In this document: one piece after another, positions 33,487-42,941 of the stretch | How positions within the stretch are numbered: the first letter of the stretch is position 1 | Layout: every line of letters begins with the position of its first letter | NCBI RefSeq assembly: GCF_000620785.1 | Contig: NZ_JIAI01000004.1 | Coordinates: forward strand, 62,001 to 126,000 | Source of the DNA: Actinospineispora acaciae DSM 45401 | GTDB lineage: Bacteria > Actinomycetota > Actinomycetes > Mycobacteriales > Pseudonocardiaceae | Direction of reading: 5' to 3' | Length of the DNA: 64,000 bases | Notes under the pieces: generated by a model | Databases searched by the model: none | What the model saw: the letters and a program-made list of their open reading frames with translations, nothing else | What the model was told of the DNA's origin: nothing | Made by a program: the position numbers and the translations under genes

Positions 33487-34433
33487 CGGTCGCCGGCGGC
33501 GGCGCCGGGGGGTGCGGCGGCGTCGATGGCGGCGAGGCCGGCCGGGGTGAGCGTGACGGTGGCGGCCTCGGCGTTGCGTTCCAGGTTCGCGATGGTGCGG
33601 GTGCCGGGCAGGGGGACCACGTGGTCGCCTCGGTGCAGCAGCCAGGCCAGGGCGAGTTGCGCAAGCGCGATGCCGTGCTCGCGGGCGATGGGGGCGAGCG
33701 CGCGGGTGATGCGCAGGTTGGCGTCCAGGTGGGCCTCGCCGAAGCGCGGCGAGCGGCGGCGCCAGTCGTCGGCGGGCAGGTCGGCGGCGCCGGTGATGGC
33801 GCCGGTCAGCGCGCCCCGGCCGAGCGGGCTGTAGGCGACGAAGGTGATGCCCAGGTCGCGGGCCAGGGCCAGCAGCTCGCGCTCGGGCTCGCGGCTGAAC
33901 AGGGAGTACTCGGTCTCCAGCGCGGCGATCGGGTGGACGGCGTTGGCGCGCCGGACGGTGTCGGCGCCGGCCTCGGACAGCCCGAGCGCGCGGACCTTGC
34001 CCTCGGCGACCAGCTCGGCCATCGCCGCGACGGTGTCCTCGATGGGCGTGGCGAGGTCGACGCGGTGCAGGTAGTACAGGTCGACGTGGTCGGTGCCGAG
34101 CCGGCGCAGGCTCGCCTCCAGCCAGCCGCGCACCCGCTCCGGCCGGCCGAGCCCGCCGCCGCCCGGCTCGGTCGGGCCGCCGCCGAACTTGGTGGCCAGC
34201 ACCACCCGGTCGCGGCGGTCGGCGATCGCGCGCCCGACCAGCCGCTCGTTGTGGCCGTCGCCGTACACGTCGGCGGTGTCGATCAGGTTGATGCCCAGCT
34301 CGACGGCGCGGTGGATGGTGGCGATCCCGTCGGCGTCGGCGCTCGGGCCGTAGACGCCCGAGAGGCCCATCGCCCCGTAGCCGATCGCGCCGATGGCGGG
34401 GCCGTCCTGGCCCAGGGTCCTGCGCAGCAGCAT
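33450..34433 (-). CDS. Aldo/keto reductase
   Basis: 327 residues with the full AKR tetrad: D52, Y57 (DTADVYG), K82 (ATKFGG) and H123 (YYLHRVD). The NADPH-binding C-terminus is present (VPLPGTRTIANLERN). It reduces aldehydes or ketones in the cytoplasm, and belongs to the AKR11/13-like single-domain group. ATG 34433 follows the aldehyde dehydrogenase stop by 26 bp with AAGGGACGAC upstream. It is the last gene of the nine-gene leftward operon, and probably interconverts an aldehyde or keto sugar derived from the imported substrate. Confidence 0.9.
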   Translation of the reverse strand: MLLRRTLGQDGPAIGAIGYGAMGLSGVYGPSADADGIATIHRAVELGINLIDTADVYGDGHNERLVGRAIADRRDRVVLATKFGGGPTEPGGGGLGRPERVRGWLEASLRRLGTDHVDLYYLHRVDLATPIEDTVAAMAELVAEGKVRALGLSEAGADTVRRANAVHPIAALETEYSLFSREPERELLALARDLGITFVAYSPLGRGALTGAITGAADLPADDWRRRSPRFGEAHLDANLRITRALAPIAREHGIALAQLALAWLLHRGDHVVPLPGTRTIANLERNAEAATVTLTPAGLAAIDAAAPPGAAAGDRYPPEFIAALDA

Positions 34434-34459
34434 GTGGTGTCGTCCCTTGTCGTGATGGT

Positions 34460-35926
34460 TCAGTTGTCGAGGCGAACGGTGATCGTCTTGGTTTCGAGGA
34501 ACTCCGCTATCCCCTCTCGTCCGCCCTCGCGGCCCAGCCCGGAGGCCTTGTAGCCGCCGAACGGCGTGCCGGGGGTGAACACGAACGGTCCGTTGATGCC
34601 GACGGTGCCGGTGCGCAGCCGCCGCCCGACCCGCAGCGCGCGGGCCAGGTCGCCGGTGTAGACGCCGGCCGAGAGCCCGTACGGCGAGTCGTTGGCCAGC
34701 CGCACCGCGTCGTCCTCGTCGTCGAACGGGATCACCGCGAGCACCGGGCCGAAGACCTCCTCGCGGGCCAGCGGGGCGCGCGCATCCACGTCGGCGAGCA
34801 GCGTCGGCTCGACCCAGTTGCCGCCGGCCGCGGCGCCGGCCGGTCGCGCGGCGCCGCCGCCGGTGACCAGCCGGGCGCCGCCGTGCACCGCGGCATCCAC
34901 CAGGGACAGCACGCGGCGGGCCGAGGGCGGGGTGATGATCGGGGCGGAGGTGGTGGCCGGGTCGCAGGGGTCGCCGTAGCGGACCTCGGCGGTCTGGGCG
35001 CGGGCGGCGTCGAGGAACGCGTCGTAGACGCCGCGCTGCACCAGCGAGCGGGTCTGCGTCGAGCACACCTGCCCGGACAGGCCCATGGTGACCAGGCTCA
35101 TCGCCGTGCGGGCGGCGGCGTCGAGGTCGGGCACGTCGTCGAAGACGATGCTGGGGCTCTTGCCGCCCAGCTCCAGCGCGACGCCCCTGGTGCCGGCGCC
35201 GGCGACCACCCGCTCGCCGATCTCGCGGCGCCCGGTGAAGGTGATCTTGTCGAGGCCGGGGTGCGCGGCGAGCGCGGCTCCCGTCTCGCCGAGGCCGGTC
35301 ACCAGGTTGAACACGCCGGGCGGCAGGTCCAGCTCGGCGATCAGCTCGGCGTAGCGGTGGGCCACGCCGGAGGCGAACTCGGACGGCTTGATCACGACGG
35401 TGCAGCCGGCGGCGAGCACGGGGGCGATCTTCTGGGCGAACTGCAGCACCGGCCCGTTGAACGGGGTGATCGCCCCGACCACGCCGACCGGCTCCCTGAG
35501 CACGAGCGCCTGGGTGGGCGTGTGCGCGCTGAACGGCGCGGGCGCGTCGCCGCCGAGCTTGTCGATCCAGCCGACGTGGTACTCGACGATGTCGGCGGCC
35601 AGGTGCGCGGACATCCGGTACGAGGCGCCGAAGCCGATCGGGATGCCGTTGTCGCGGGTCTGCAGCCGGTGCAGCTCGTCGGCGTGCCGGCGCAGCAGGT
35701 CGGCCAGCGGCCGCAGCGCGAGCTTGCGCTCCCGGGGCGCCAGGTGCGGCCACGGGCCCTCGTCGAAGGCGCGGCGGGCGGCCCGCACCGCGCCGTCGAC
35801 ATCGGCGGCGGACGCGACCGGGACCGTGAAGTCCGCGCGGCCGGTCGCGGGGTCGACGTGCCGCCAGCCGTCCTCGGGCTCGCGCTCGCGCCACCGCCCG
35901 CCGATGAACATCCGGATGCCGCTCAC
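34460..35926 (-). CDS. NAD(P)-dependent aldehyde dehydrogenase
   Basis: 488 residues. Conserved parts: VVGAITPFNGPVLQFAQKIAP, FTGRREIGERV cofactor loop, catalytic Glu in ALELGGKSPS, catalytic Cys in SGQVCSTQTR and EEVFGPVLAVIPF. It oxidises an aldehyde to the acid. The GTG at 35926 overlaps the alcohol dehydrogenase stop (GTGA), an arrangement that implies coupled translation; an ATG five codons downstream is the alternative. Next to the alcohol dehydrogenase, a two-step alcohol-aldehyde-acid oxidation is the natural inference. Confidence 0.92.
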   Translation of the reverse strand: MSGIRMFIGGRWREREPEDGWRHVDPATGRADFTVPVASAADVDGAVRAARRAFDEGPWPHLAPRERKLALRPLADLLRRHADELHRLQTRDNGIPIGFGASYRMSAHLAADIVEYHVGWIDKLGGDAPAPFSAHTPTQALVLREPVGVVGAITPFNGPVLQFAQKIAPVLAAGCTVVIKPSEFASGVAHRYAELIAELDLPPGVFNLVTGLGETGAALAAHPGLDKITFTGRREIGERVVAGAGTRGVALELGGKSPSIVFDDVPDLDAAARTAMSLVTMGLSGQVCSTQTRSLVQRGVYDAFLDAARAQTAEVRYGDPCDPATTSAPIITPPSARRVLSLVDAAVHGGARLVTGGGAARPAGAAAGGNWVEPTLLADVDARAPLAREEVFGPVLAVIPFDDEDDAVRLANDSPYGLSAGVYTGDLARALRVGRRLRTGTVGINGPFVFTPGTPFGGYKASGLGREGGREGIAEFLETKTITVRLDN

Positions 35927-37035
35927 GGCGTGACGCTCACGCGCGCGACGTCGCCCCGGTCGGCGGCGAGGAAAGCCTCGTTGATCTCCGCCAGCGGGAA
36001 CGACCGACCGGTCACCGCGTCCCACGGGTAGTCGTCCCTGGTGCGCGAGAGCAGCCCGAGCGCGCTCGCCAGGTGCGCCGGCTCGTAGTAGAAGTTCGCG
36101 TGCACCGTCGCGTTGCGGAAGACCAGCTCGCTGACGTCGACCGGCACCGTCACGCCCGGGTGCAGGTTGCCGATCTCCAGGTACCGCCCGGTACGTCCGA
36201 GCATCGCTATCCCTTCGTTGAATGCCGACGGATGCCCGGCGACGTCGACGACCACGTCCGCGCCCCATCCGCCGGTCAGCTCCCTGACCAGGGCGGCCCT
36301 CGTGGCCGGGTCGGGCAGCTCGGCGAGGCCGATGGTGCGGTCGGCGCCGAACCGCCGCGCCAGCTCCAGCCGCTCCGCCCTGCCGTCCACCACGATCACC
36401 TGCCCGGCGCCCAGCTCGCGGGCGACCGCCGTGGCGTACAGGCCGAGCCCGCCCGCGCCCTGGATCACCACCTGCTCGCCGATCCCCAGGCCCACCTGGT
36501 CGAACCCGCCGACGACCTGGCTGAGCGCGCAGTTGACACCGGCGACCACGGCGTCCGCCAGGTTGTCCGGCACCCGGAACAGCGATGTCCCCGGCCGCAG
36601 GTAGTAGTAGTCGCCGAACGCGCCGTTGAAGTGGGGCGGCCGCGAGCACGGCTCACGCAGGTAGCCGCGCGCGTCCGGGCAGGCCCTGCTGACGCCGCGC
36701 AGGCAGGCGCGGCACCGGCCGCACGGGGTGAAGTAGCGGAACACCACCCGGTCGCCCTCCGCCAGCGGCGCGCCCGCGCTGTCGCGTCCCGCCCCGGCGC
36801 CCAGCGCGGCCACCACCCCGGTCATCTCGTGCCCGAGCACCTGCGGGTACGGCCGGCCGAGGCGCGCGATGTCGAACTCGCCGCGCCACTGGTGCAGGTC
36901 CGTCCCGCAGACGTTGGCCACCGTCATCCGCACCAGGGCGGCGCCCGGCTCCGGCGAGGGCACCGGGTACTCCCTGATCTCCATCGGCCGTCCCGGCCCG
37001 AGGAACGCCGCCAGCCGCCCGCTCGGCCTAGGCAC
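35923..37035 (-). CDS. Zinc-dependent alcohol dehydrogenase (MDR family)
   Basis: 370 residues. The catalytic zinc site is visible (C43 in VCGTDLHQW, H69-E70 in LGHE), and the structural-zinc loop has four cysteines in PCGRCRACLRGVSRAC. The NAD-binding motif is GAGGLGLYATAVARELGA. A Tyr-rich insert (FGDYYYLRPG) sits near the substrate cleft. It oxidises a secondary alcohol or polyol. GTG at 37035 overlaps the DapA-like gene by 8 bp. The product of this step would feed the aldehyde dehydrogenase encoded directly downstream. Confidence 0.92.
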   Translation of the reverse strand: MPRPSGRLAAFLGPGRPMEIREYPVPSPEPGAALVRMTVANVCGTDLHQWRGEFDIARLGRPYPQVLGHEMTGVVAALGAGAGRDSAGAPLAEGDRVVFRYFTPCGRCRACLRGVSRACPDARGYLREPCSRPPHFNGAFGDYYYLRPGTSLFRVPDNLADAVVAGVNCALSQVVGGFDQVGLGIGEQVVIQGAGGLGLYATAVARELGAGQVIVVDGRAERLELARRFGADRTIGLAELPDPATRAALVRELTGGWGADVVVDVAGHPSAFNEGIAMLGRTGRYLEIGNLHPGVTVPVDVSELVFRNATVHANFYYEPAHLASALGLLSRTRDDYPWDAVTGRSFPLAEINEAFLAADRGDVARVSVTP

Positions 37036-38002
37036 GGGCCGCCCCCGCCCGTTCCGGGTCCGGCGTCCCGGTCGCGTCCCAGCCGTAGGGCTCCTCGTCG
37101 AGCACCCCGCACTCGGCCAGCCGCGCCCGCAGCGCCTCCTTCGCCGCCGGCTCCAGCGCGAGGATCGGCAGCCGCGCCCCGCCGACCGGGCGGCCCATGA
37201 TCTCCATGGCCGCCTTGATCGTGGCCGGGTAGCCGGGCCGCAGCAGGAACCACAGCCGGGAGATCCGGTGCTGCAGCGGCAGCGCGGCCGCGTAGTCGCC
37301 CTTCGAGACCGCCTGGTACAGCGACCGCAGCAGCCGGGGCGCCACCATGCCGCACGCCGAGAACGAGCCCGCGCCGCCGACCGCCATGTTCGGCAGCAGG
37401 TACTCGATCCCGGTGAACACCGAGAAGTCCGGCCGCAGGCCCGAGGTGACCCGGCACAGCTCGGTGAAGTCCTGCATGTCGTAGCCCGCGTCCTTGACGC
37501 CCAGGTAGTTCGGCAGCCGCTCGATCAGCCGCGCGGCCAGCCCGGCGTCGACCGTGACCTGCATCGCGTCCGGGTAGCTGTAGGTCAGCAGGTCGATGTC
37601 GATCGCCTGCCCGACGGCGGCGAAGTGCGCCTCCAGCGCCGCCGGCACCGGCCGCCAGTGGTACGGGGTGGCGACCACGACGCCGGCCGCCCCCACCCGC
37701 TGGGCGTGCCGGGACAGCTCGATCACCTGGTCGGTGCCCGGACAGCTGGTGTGGATGGTGACCGGGACGTCGCCGGCCACCGCCGCCACGGTCAGCCGGG
37801 CGAGCTCGGTGCGCTCCTCGACCGTCAGGTTGAGCGACTCGGCCAGGTGCATGGGCCAGCACAGCGCCGAGACGCCGGAGTCGACCATGAAGCGGACGTG
37901 CTTGACGAACGTCTCGGCGTCGATCTCCAGGTCGTCGTCGTAGGGCGTCAGCGGGGTGCCGAAGTAGCCGACGAACCGGCCCGCGCTACCGAACAGCCCC
38001 AT
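37028..38002 (-). CDS. Dihydrodipicolinate synthase (DapA/NanA) family aldolase/lyase
   Basis: 324 residues forming a TIM barrel with Schiff-base Lys170 in YLGVKDAGYD and a YSYPD motif in place of the usual YNxP tyrosine motif. The GTTGE pyruvate-binding loop of true DapA is absent (CWPMHLAESLNLTVEER), so lysine biosynthesis is not its job. Such homologues are aldolases or dehydratases of sugar acids or related catabolic intermediates. SD GGGAGGGGA precedes ATG 38002. The gene overlaps the VOC gene by 17 bp and lies within the sugar-type ABC operon. Confidence 0.88.
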   Translation of the reverse strand: MGLFGSAGRFVGYFGTPLTPYDDDLEIDAETFVKHVRFMVDSGVSALCWPMHLAESLNLTVEERTELARLTVAAVAGDVPVTIHTSCPGTDQVIELSRHAQRVGAAGVVVATPYHWRPVPAALEAHFAAVGQAIDIDLLTYSYPDAMQVTVDAGLAARLIERLPNYLGVKDAGYDMQDFTELCRVTSGLRPDFSVFTGIEYLLPNMAVGGAGSFSACGMVAPRLLRSLYQAVSKGDYAAALPLQHRISRLWFLLRPGYPATIKAAMEIMGRPVGGARLPILALEPAAKEALRARLAECGVLDEEPYGWDATGTPDPERAGAARA

Positions 38003-38495
38003 CGGTCCCCTCCCCCGGCCAGACGTAGGTGGGCGGCTCGACGTCGCCGGAGTACGTCTCGATCACGACGCCGCCGAGCACGCCCTCGGCCTCCAGGTAC
38101 TGGTACTCCAGGTTGGCGCCGACGCTGCCGCCCATCGAGATCGCCATCCCGGCGCCGGTCAGGCGCTGGTTCAGCGCGGCCGAGCCGTCCGGCGCGTCGC
38201 ACAGGATGTGGTGGATGCCCTCGCCGTGCGCGGCCAGGAACTCCTTGTAGATGCTCGGGCCCTCCAGCGGCTCGATCAGCTCGTAGTCGATGCCGCCCAC
38301 GGTGGTGACGGCGATCCGCATCGAGTACGGGCTGGGCCGGCCGTGCAGGTGGGTGTGGTGGTGCCGGTCGCCGTCCAGCACGAACACCGACCACGGGCCC
38401 CAGCCCAGCGTGCGGTGGTACTCCTCCATCGTGGCGCGCATGTCGCGCACGACCACGCCGATCTGCGCGATCCGCGCCCGTTGCTCCTGGCTCAC
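37986..38495 (-). CDS. VOC (glyoxalase/dioxygenase-fold) protein
   Basis: 169 residues with paired beta-alpha-beta-beta-beta modules: ARIAQIGVVVRDMRATMEEY at the start, DYELIEPLEGPSIYKEFL and GIHHILCDAP, with metal-binding-type His/Glu positions in IGVVV, YELIEP, HHILC and VVIETYS. Members include glyoxalase I, methylmalonyl-CoA epimerase and lactoylglutathione lyase relatives. GTG 38495 overlaps the permease stop in a GTGA junction. In this operon an epimerase-like or isomerase step is plausible but not shown. Confidence 0.85.
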   Translation of the reverse strand: MSQEQRARIAQIGVVVRDMRATMEEYHRTLGWGPWSVFVLDGDRHHHTHLHGRPSPYSMRIAVTTVGGIDYELIEPLEGPSIYKEFLAAHGEGIHHILCDAPDGSAALNQRLTGAGMAISMGGSVGANLEYQYLEAEGVLGGVVIETYSGDVEPPTYVWPGEGTDGAVR

Positions 38496-39532
38496 CGGGT
38501 TTCCTTCCTGTCGTTGCTCCGGGCTCGCCGCCACGCCCTGATGCGGGCGGCGTAGCCGGAGAGGATCACGGACAGCAGCAGCGCCGCGCCGTTGAACACG
38601 TACTCGACCCAGGACGCCACGCCGAGCTGCTGCAGCCCGGTGACGCCGGCGGCCAGCACGTACACCGCGATCACGGTCCCCCAGACGTTGAACCGCCCCG
38701 GGGTGACGGTGGTGGCTCCGAGGAACGCGCCGGCGTACGCGGGCAGCAGGTAGGACGGCCCGACCAGGGGCTGTCCGCTGCCCAGCTCGGCGGCCATCGC
38801 CACGCCGGTCGCGGCCGCGAGGCAGCCGCAGGTGACGAACGCGAACACGACCATGCGGTGGGTGCGCACCCCGGACAGCCGCGCGGCGTCCCGGTTCCCG
38901 CCGGTGGCGAGCAGGCGCCGGCCCAGCGCGGTGCGGGCGAGCACGAACCACAGCAGCACCGCGACCGCCAGCGCGTAGATCGTCACCAGCGAGACCTTGC
39001 CCACCGCGCCCTGGCCGGCGTCCAGGAACGCGGCCGGCAGGTCGCCCTGGACGACCTGGCCGCCGGAGTAGGCCAGCGCGACGCCGCCGAGCAGGGTCTG
39101 GGTGCCGAGCGTGGCGATGAACGAGCTGACCCCGAACCGGGTGATGAGGATCGCGTTGAAGACGCCGACCAGCCCGCCGACTCCGACCGCGACCAGCACC
39201 GCCGGCACCACGCCCAGCCCGGAGCGCACCAGCAGCCCGACCACCAGGAGCTGGCAGAAGCCGAAGGTGGCCGCGACCGACAGGTCGAACTCGCCGACCA
39301 GCAGCGGCACCAGCACGGCCAGCGCGAGCAGCAGCGTGATCGCCTGGTTGCCCAGGATGGACGTGGCGTTCTGCCAGGTCGGGTAGGTCTGCGGGCGCAG
39401 CATCGAGAACACCGCGACGACCAGCACGAAGACGCCGAGCAGGGCGTAGCGGGAGACCAGGTCGCCGAGGCGCCGGGCGGGCTCGGCGGCCTCGCGCGCG
39501 GGTGCGGCGGTGGACGTCACCGTCTGGCTCAT
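38492..39532 (-). CDS. Ribose-type (CUT2) sugar ABC permease
   Basis: 346 residues with about nine or ten hydrophobic segments. RbsC-like features include VGEFDLSVAATFGFCQLLV, the conserved VGVFNAILITRFGVSSFIATLG block, and GRFNVWGTVIAVYVLAAGVTGLQQLG near the C-terminus. A homodimer would form the channel with the double ATPase encoded next to it. ATG 39532 overlaps the ATPase stop by 4 bp. The tail is strongly basic (RIRAWRRARSNDRK). Confidence 0.92.
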   Translation of the reverse strand: MSQTVTSTAAPAREAAEPARRLGDLVSRYALLGVFVLVVAVFSMLRPQTYPTWQNATSILGNQAITLLLALAVLVPLLVGEFDLSVAATFGFCQLLVVGLLVRSGLGVVPAVLVAVGVGGLVGVFNAILITRFGVSSFIATLGTQTLLGGVALAYSGGQVVQGDLPAAFLDAGQGAVGKVSLVTIYALAVAVLLWFVLARTALGRRLLATGGNRDAARLSGVRTHRMVVFAFVTCGCLAAATGVAMAAELGSGQPLVGPSYLLPAYAGAFLGATTVTPGRFNVWGTVIAVYVLAAGVTGLQQLGVASWVEYVFNGAALLLSVILSGYAARIRAWRRARSNDRKETR

Positions 39533-40983
39533 GTGGGGACCACCCCCATCACGGCCGACCCGACCCGGTCGGCGGTGACCTCCCCCTCGGCCAGGTGCGC
39601 GCGCACGCCGCCGCGACCGAACACCAGTACCCGGTCCGACATCTCGCAGATCTCCTCCTCGTCCGATGAGGCGAGCACGACGGCCAGCCCGCGAGCGCGG
39701 GCGTCGTCGACCAGGCGGTAGAACTCCGCCCGCGCCCCGACGTCGACCCCGGCGGTCGGCTCCTCCAGCAGCAGCACCCTCGGCGCGGCCTCCAGCGCCC
39801 GGGCCAGCGCGATCTTCTGCGCGTTCCCGCCGCTCAGCGTCCCGACCAGGCTCGCCGAACCGCCCGCGACGATCCCGTACCGCTCGATCAGCGCCCGGGC
39901 CAGCGCACGTTCGCGCCGGGGCGACACCCACCGGCGCACCGGGTTGATCAGCAGGTTCTCCGCCACGGTCAGGCCCCGGGCCAGCGACAGCCCCCGGTCG
40001 CCGCCGACGTAGGCCACGCCGGCGCGCAGGGCGTCGGCGGGCGCGGCGGCGCGGTAGTCGACGCCGCCGACCTGGACGGCCCCGGTCCAGCCGAGCAGCC
40101 CGTACAGCGCGCGCCCCAGCGCCTCCTGCCCGGCGCCGCGCAGGCCCGCGCAGCCGATCACCTCGCCCGCGCGCACCTGGACGTCCAGCGGGCCGACCCC
40201 GCCCGCGACCAGCCCCTGTACCCGCAGCGCGACCCCGTCCCCGGCGAGTTTCGGGGCCGCCCGGGGCCCGCGCGCCACGGCCGCGCCGATGATGCTCGCG
40301 GCGAGCTGGGCCTCGGTGGCCTCCTCCGGCCGCACGGTCAGCTCCGCGACACCGCCGCGCAGCACGGTGATGCGATCGGCCAGTGCGCGCACCTCGGGCA
40401 GCCGGTGGCTCACGTACAGCACCCCGACGCCCCGGTCGCGCAGCCGCCGCAGCGCGCCGAACAGCCGCTCGACGTCGGCGGCGGGCAGGCTCGCGGTCGG
40501 CTCGTCCAGCACCACCGCCCGGGCGTCGAGGTGCAGCGCGCGGGCCACCGCGACCAGCGTCCGGTCGCTGACCGGCAGCTCGGACACCAGCGTGCGCGGG
40601 TCGAGTGTGACGCCGAGCGCGGCCAGGCTGGCGGCGGTCTCGCGGTGCAGCCGCCGGTCGGCGACCAGGCCCCGCCCGGAACCGAACCCGGCGACCAGGC
40701 CGAAGTTGTCCGCCACGCTCATCGCCTCCACCAGCCCGAGGTCCTGGTGGATGAACGCGATCCGGTCACGGCGGCGCCGCAGCGGCTCACCGGCGATCTC
40801 GATCGCGCCGCCGTCCGGCTCGTGCAACCCGGCGAGGATCTTGATGAACGTCGACTTGCCGGCGCCGTTTCGGCCCACCAGCGCGTGGATCTCCCCCGCC
40901 CGCACCCGCAGGTCCAGCCCGGCCAGCGCCCGGGTGGCGCCGAAGTCCTTGACCACCCGGCGCGCGTCGATCAGCGGCGGCAT
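39529..40983 (-). CDS. Ribose-type double-domain ABC ATPase
   Basis: 484 residues with two tandem ATPase domains as in RbsA. Domain 1 has Walker A GRNGAGKST and Walker B AVVLDEPTA but a weak signature (LPVSDRTLVAVARAL). Domain 2 has a degenerate Walker A (GLRGAGQEALGRALYG) and a strong signature (LSGGNAQKIALARAL) with VLLLEEPTAGVD. This split asymmetry is normal for CUT2 transporters. The ATG at 40983 shares one base with the SDR stop (TGATG). It energises the neighbouring permease. Confidence 0.93.
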   Translation of the reverse strand: MPPLIDARRVVKDFGATRALAGLDLRVRAGEIHALVGRNGAGKSTFIKILAGLHEPDGGAIEIAGEPLRRRRDRIAFIHQDLGLVEAMSVADNFGLVAGFGSGRGLVADRRLHRETAASLAALGVTLDPRTLVSELPVSDRTLVAVARALHLDARAVVLDEPTASLPAADVERLFGALRRLRDRGVGVLYVSHRLPEVRALADRITVLRGGVAELTVRPEEATEAQLAASIIGAAVARGPRAAPKLAGDGVALRVQGLVAGGVGPLDVQVRAGEVIGCAGLRGAGQEALGRALYGLLGWTGAVQVGGVDYRAAAPADALRAGVAYVGGDRGLSLARGLTVAENLLINPVRRWVSPRRERALARALIERYGIVAGGSASLVGTLSGGNAQKIALARALEAAPRVLLLEEPTAGVDVGARAEFYRLVDDARARGLAVVLASSDEEEICEMSDRVLVFGRGGVRAHLAEGEVTADRVGSAVMGVVPT

Positions 40984-41729
40984 CAGTGCATCACCATCCC
41001 GCCGGAGACGTTGAGCGCCTCGCCGGTGATCTCGGCGGCGTCCTGCGACGCCAGGAACAGCACGGCCGCCGCGACCGCCGCCGCCGGCTGGAACCGCCGC
41101 AGCGGCACCTCGGCCAGCCAGGCGTCGCGGACCTCGCGCTCGCTGCGCCCGCTCGCCCGTGCCTGCGCGCCGAGCTGCTCGGCGACCAGCTCGGTCTCGA
41201 CGATGCCCGGGCACACGCAGTTGACCCGCACGGCCGGCGCCAGCTCCAGCGCGAGCGCCCGGCTGAAGTTGACCTGAGCCGCCTTGGCCGCGCAGTAGTG
41301 CGCGATGTTCGCCACCCCGCGCTTGCCGGCCTGCGAGGCGACGTTCACGATCACGCCGCCCTCCGGGGCCAGCGCCGCGAACGCGCGGCAGCACAGGAAC
41401 GTGCCCTTGACGTTGACGCCGACGACCCGATCGAAGTCCGCCTCGGCCATCCCCGCCACCGGGGCCACCGTCGACACCCCCGCGTTGTTGACCAGCACGT
41501 CCACCCGCCCGAACCGCTCGACGGCGAACCCCATGGCCCCCGCGACCTGGTCGGCGTCGGTCACGTCGCAGGCCACCGGGACGATCCGGTCGGCGCTCGG
41601 CGCGTCGGCCGCGAGGTCGGCCGCCAGGACGTGCGCCCCGGCGTCGGCGAACGCGCGCGCGATCTCCCTGCCCAGCCCCCGCGCGGCGCCGGTCACCAGC
41701 GCCACCCGGCCGTCGAAGCGCGCGGCCAT
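40983..41729 (-). CDS. Short-chain dehydrogenase/reductase
   Basis: 248 residues, classical SDR: TGAARGLG cofactor loop, VNNAGVS, NVASQ catalytic Ser, YCAAK Tyr/Lys pair and a C-terminal GEALNVSGGMVMH. It would oxidise or reduce a hydroxyl of the imported sugar or polyol. Its ATG shares one base with the binding-protein stop (TGATG at 41729), and its stop overlaps the ATPase start, so it is embedded between transporter genes in the operon. Confidence 0.92.
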   Translation of the reverse strand: MAARFDGRVALVTGAARGLGREIARAFADAGAHVLAADLAADAPSADRIVPVACDVTDADQVAGAMGFAVERFGRVDVLVNNAGVSTVAPVAGMAEADFDRVVGVNVKGTFLCCRAFAALAPEGGVIVNVASQAGKRGVANIAHYCAAKAAQVNFSRALALELAPAVRVNCVCPGIVETELVAEQLGAQARASGRSEREVRDAWLAEVPLRRFQPAAAVAAAVLFLASQDAAEITGEALNVSGGMVMH

Positions 41730-42856
41730 CAGGCGCCGGTCCAGATCCGCCGGTAGTTCGCGCGGAAGTCCAGCCTGGCGAGGTCCTCCACGGTCCCGGC
41801 GGCGGGGCAGGTCTGGGGCGTGGCCAGGAAGTGCGGCACGTAGTTCGCGTCGACCGGCGGCGCGCCCTCCACCACCCGCAGCAACTGGTCCACCCCGGCC
41901 CAGGCGTGCCAGCTCACCAGCGAGGCGCCCAGCACGTCGACGTCCCCGTTGCGGCAGTTCCTGGTCTGCTGCGCCTGGCTCTCGAAGTCCGCCAGCTTGA
42001 CGTCGTCGCGCCGCAGCGCGCGCAACGCGGGCACGGTGAACGACTCGGTCGCGCCGTACGGGGAGACGACGTACCGCAGCCTCGGGCCGAACCGGTCGCC
42101 GGCCGCCTTGATGATCTGCCCGATGCGCGGCGAGAGCGCCTCGGTGTACACGATCTGCTGCTCGTCGAGGACCCGGCAGCCCGGGCACCGGCGCAGCTCG
42201 GCGACCAGCGCGTCGGAGCGCTCCTTCACCCCGGCGAACTCGTCGTTGCGGATCACGAACACCTCGGCCCTGCCGCCGCTGTCCTTCGCGATCCACTTCG
42301 CCACCGCCGCGCCCTGCGCCGCCCACGGCAGCGGCGCGACCGCGGCCACCAGCGGGTCCGCCGCGCTGGTGTCCGACTCGCTCACGAACGGGATCCGCCG
42401 CTGCCTGGCCAGCTCCAGCGCCGGGCGGATCAGCGCGGGCGGCACCGACACGGCCATGATCCCGGCCACGTTCGCCGACACCGCGCTGCGCACGCACTGG
42501 TCGTAGCCGGCCGGATCGCCCCGCCCGTCGCAGACCTGGGCGGTCCACCCCAGCGCCCGCACCGCCTCGACGGCCTGGCCGACCGCCAGCGAGGTGCCGT
42601 CGGACGCCTGGCTGGACGAGATGATCGCGATGTTCCGGCCGGGCGTCGGCCTCGGCGCCCGCTCCGGACCCGGCCAGCCCTGCGAGGGTGGGGTCAGCAA
42701 CTGCCGCAGATCGCCCTCGATCGACGCCAGGTACGCCTCGGAACCGGGCGCGGCGGCCGCGCCGCCCGCGCCGTCCGCCTCGCCGCCGCAGCCCGACAGC
42801 AACGCGCCCACGACACACGCCAACGCCATGGCGCGCACCAGGATGGGTCCGTTCAT
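41729..42856 (-). CDS. Sugar-type ABC substrate-binding lipoprotein
   Basis: 375 residues starting at the ATG 42856, chosen because GGAGGAGG precedes it and because the lipoprotein signal (LLSGC lipobox) is then intact. The body is a type 1 periplasmic-binding fold (IAIISSSQASDGTSLAVGQA, VAGIMAVSVPPALI, PLVAAVAPLPWAAQGAAVAKW). It differs from RbsB by a longer C-terminus with CPAAGTVEDLARL. As first gene of the operon it is the ligand-defining part of the importer; polyol, sugar acid or related ligands are all possible. Confidence 0.9.
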   Translation of the reverse strand: MNGPILVRAMALACVVGALLSGCGGEADGAGGAAAAPGSEAYLASIEGDLRQLLTPPSQGWPGPERAPRPTPGRNIAIISSSQASDGTSLAVGQAVEAVRALGWTAQVCDGRGDPAGYDQCVRSAVSANVAGIMAVSVPPALIRPALELARQRRIPFVSESDTSAADPLVAAVAPLPWAAQGAAVAKWIAKDSGGRAEVFVIRNDEFAGVKERSDALVAELRRCPGCRVLDEQQIVYTEALSPRIGQIIKAAGDRFGPRLRYVVSPYGATESFTVPALRALRRDDVKLADFESQAQQTRNCRNGDVDVLGASLVSWHAWAGVDQLLRVVEGAPPVDANYVPHFLATPQTCPAAGTVEDLARLDFRANYRRIWTGA

Positions 42857-42941
42857 CGCTCCGCCTCCTCCGGCACCGGGCGTCGTTGCCGTGCCGCCAG
42901 GAAAGGCTGCGTCCATCGCACCGGCGACGTCCAAGACCTGT

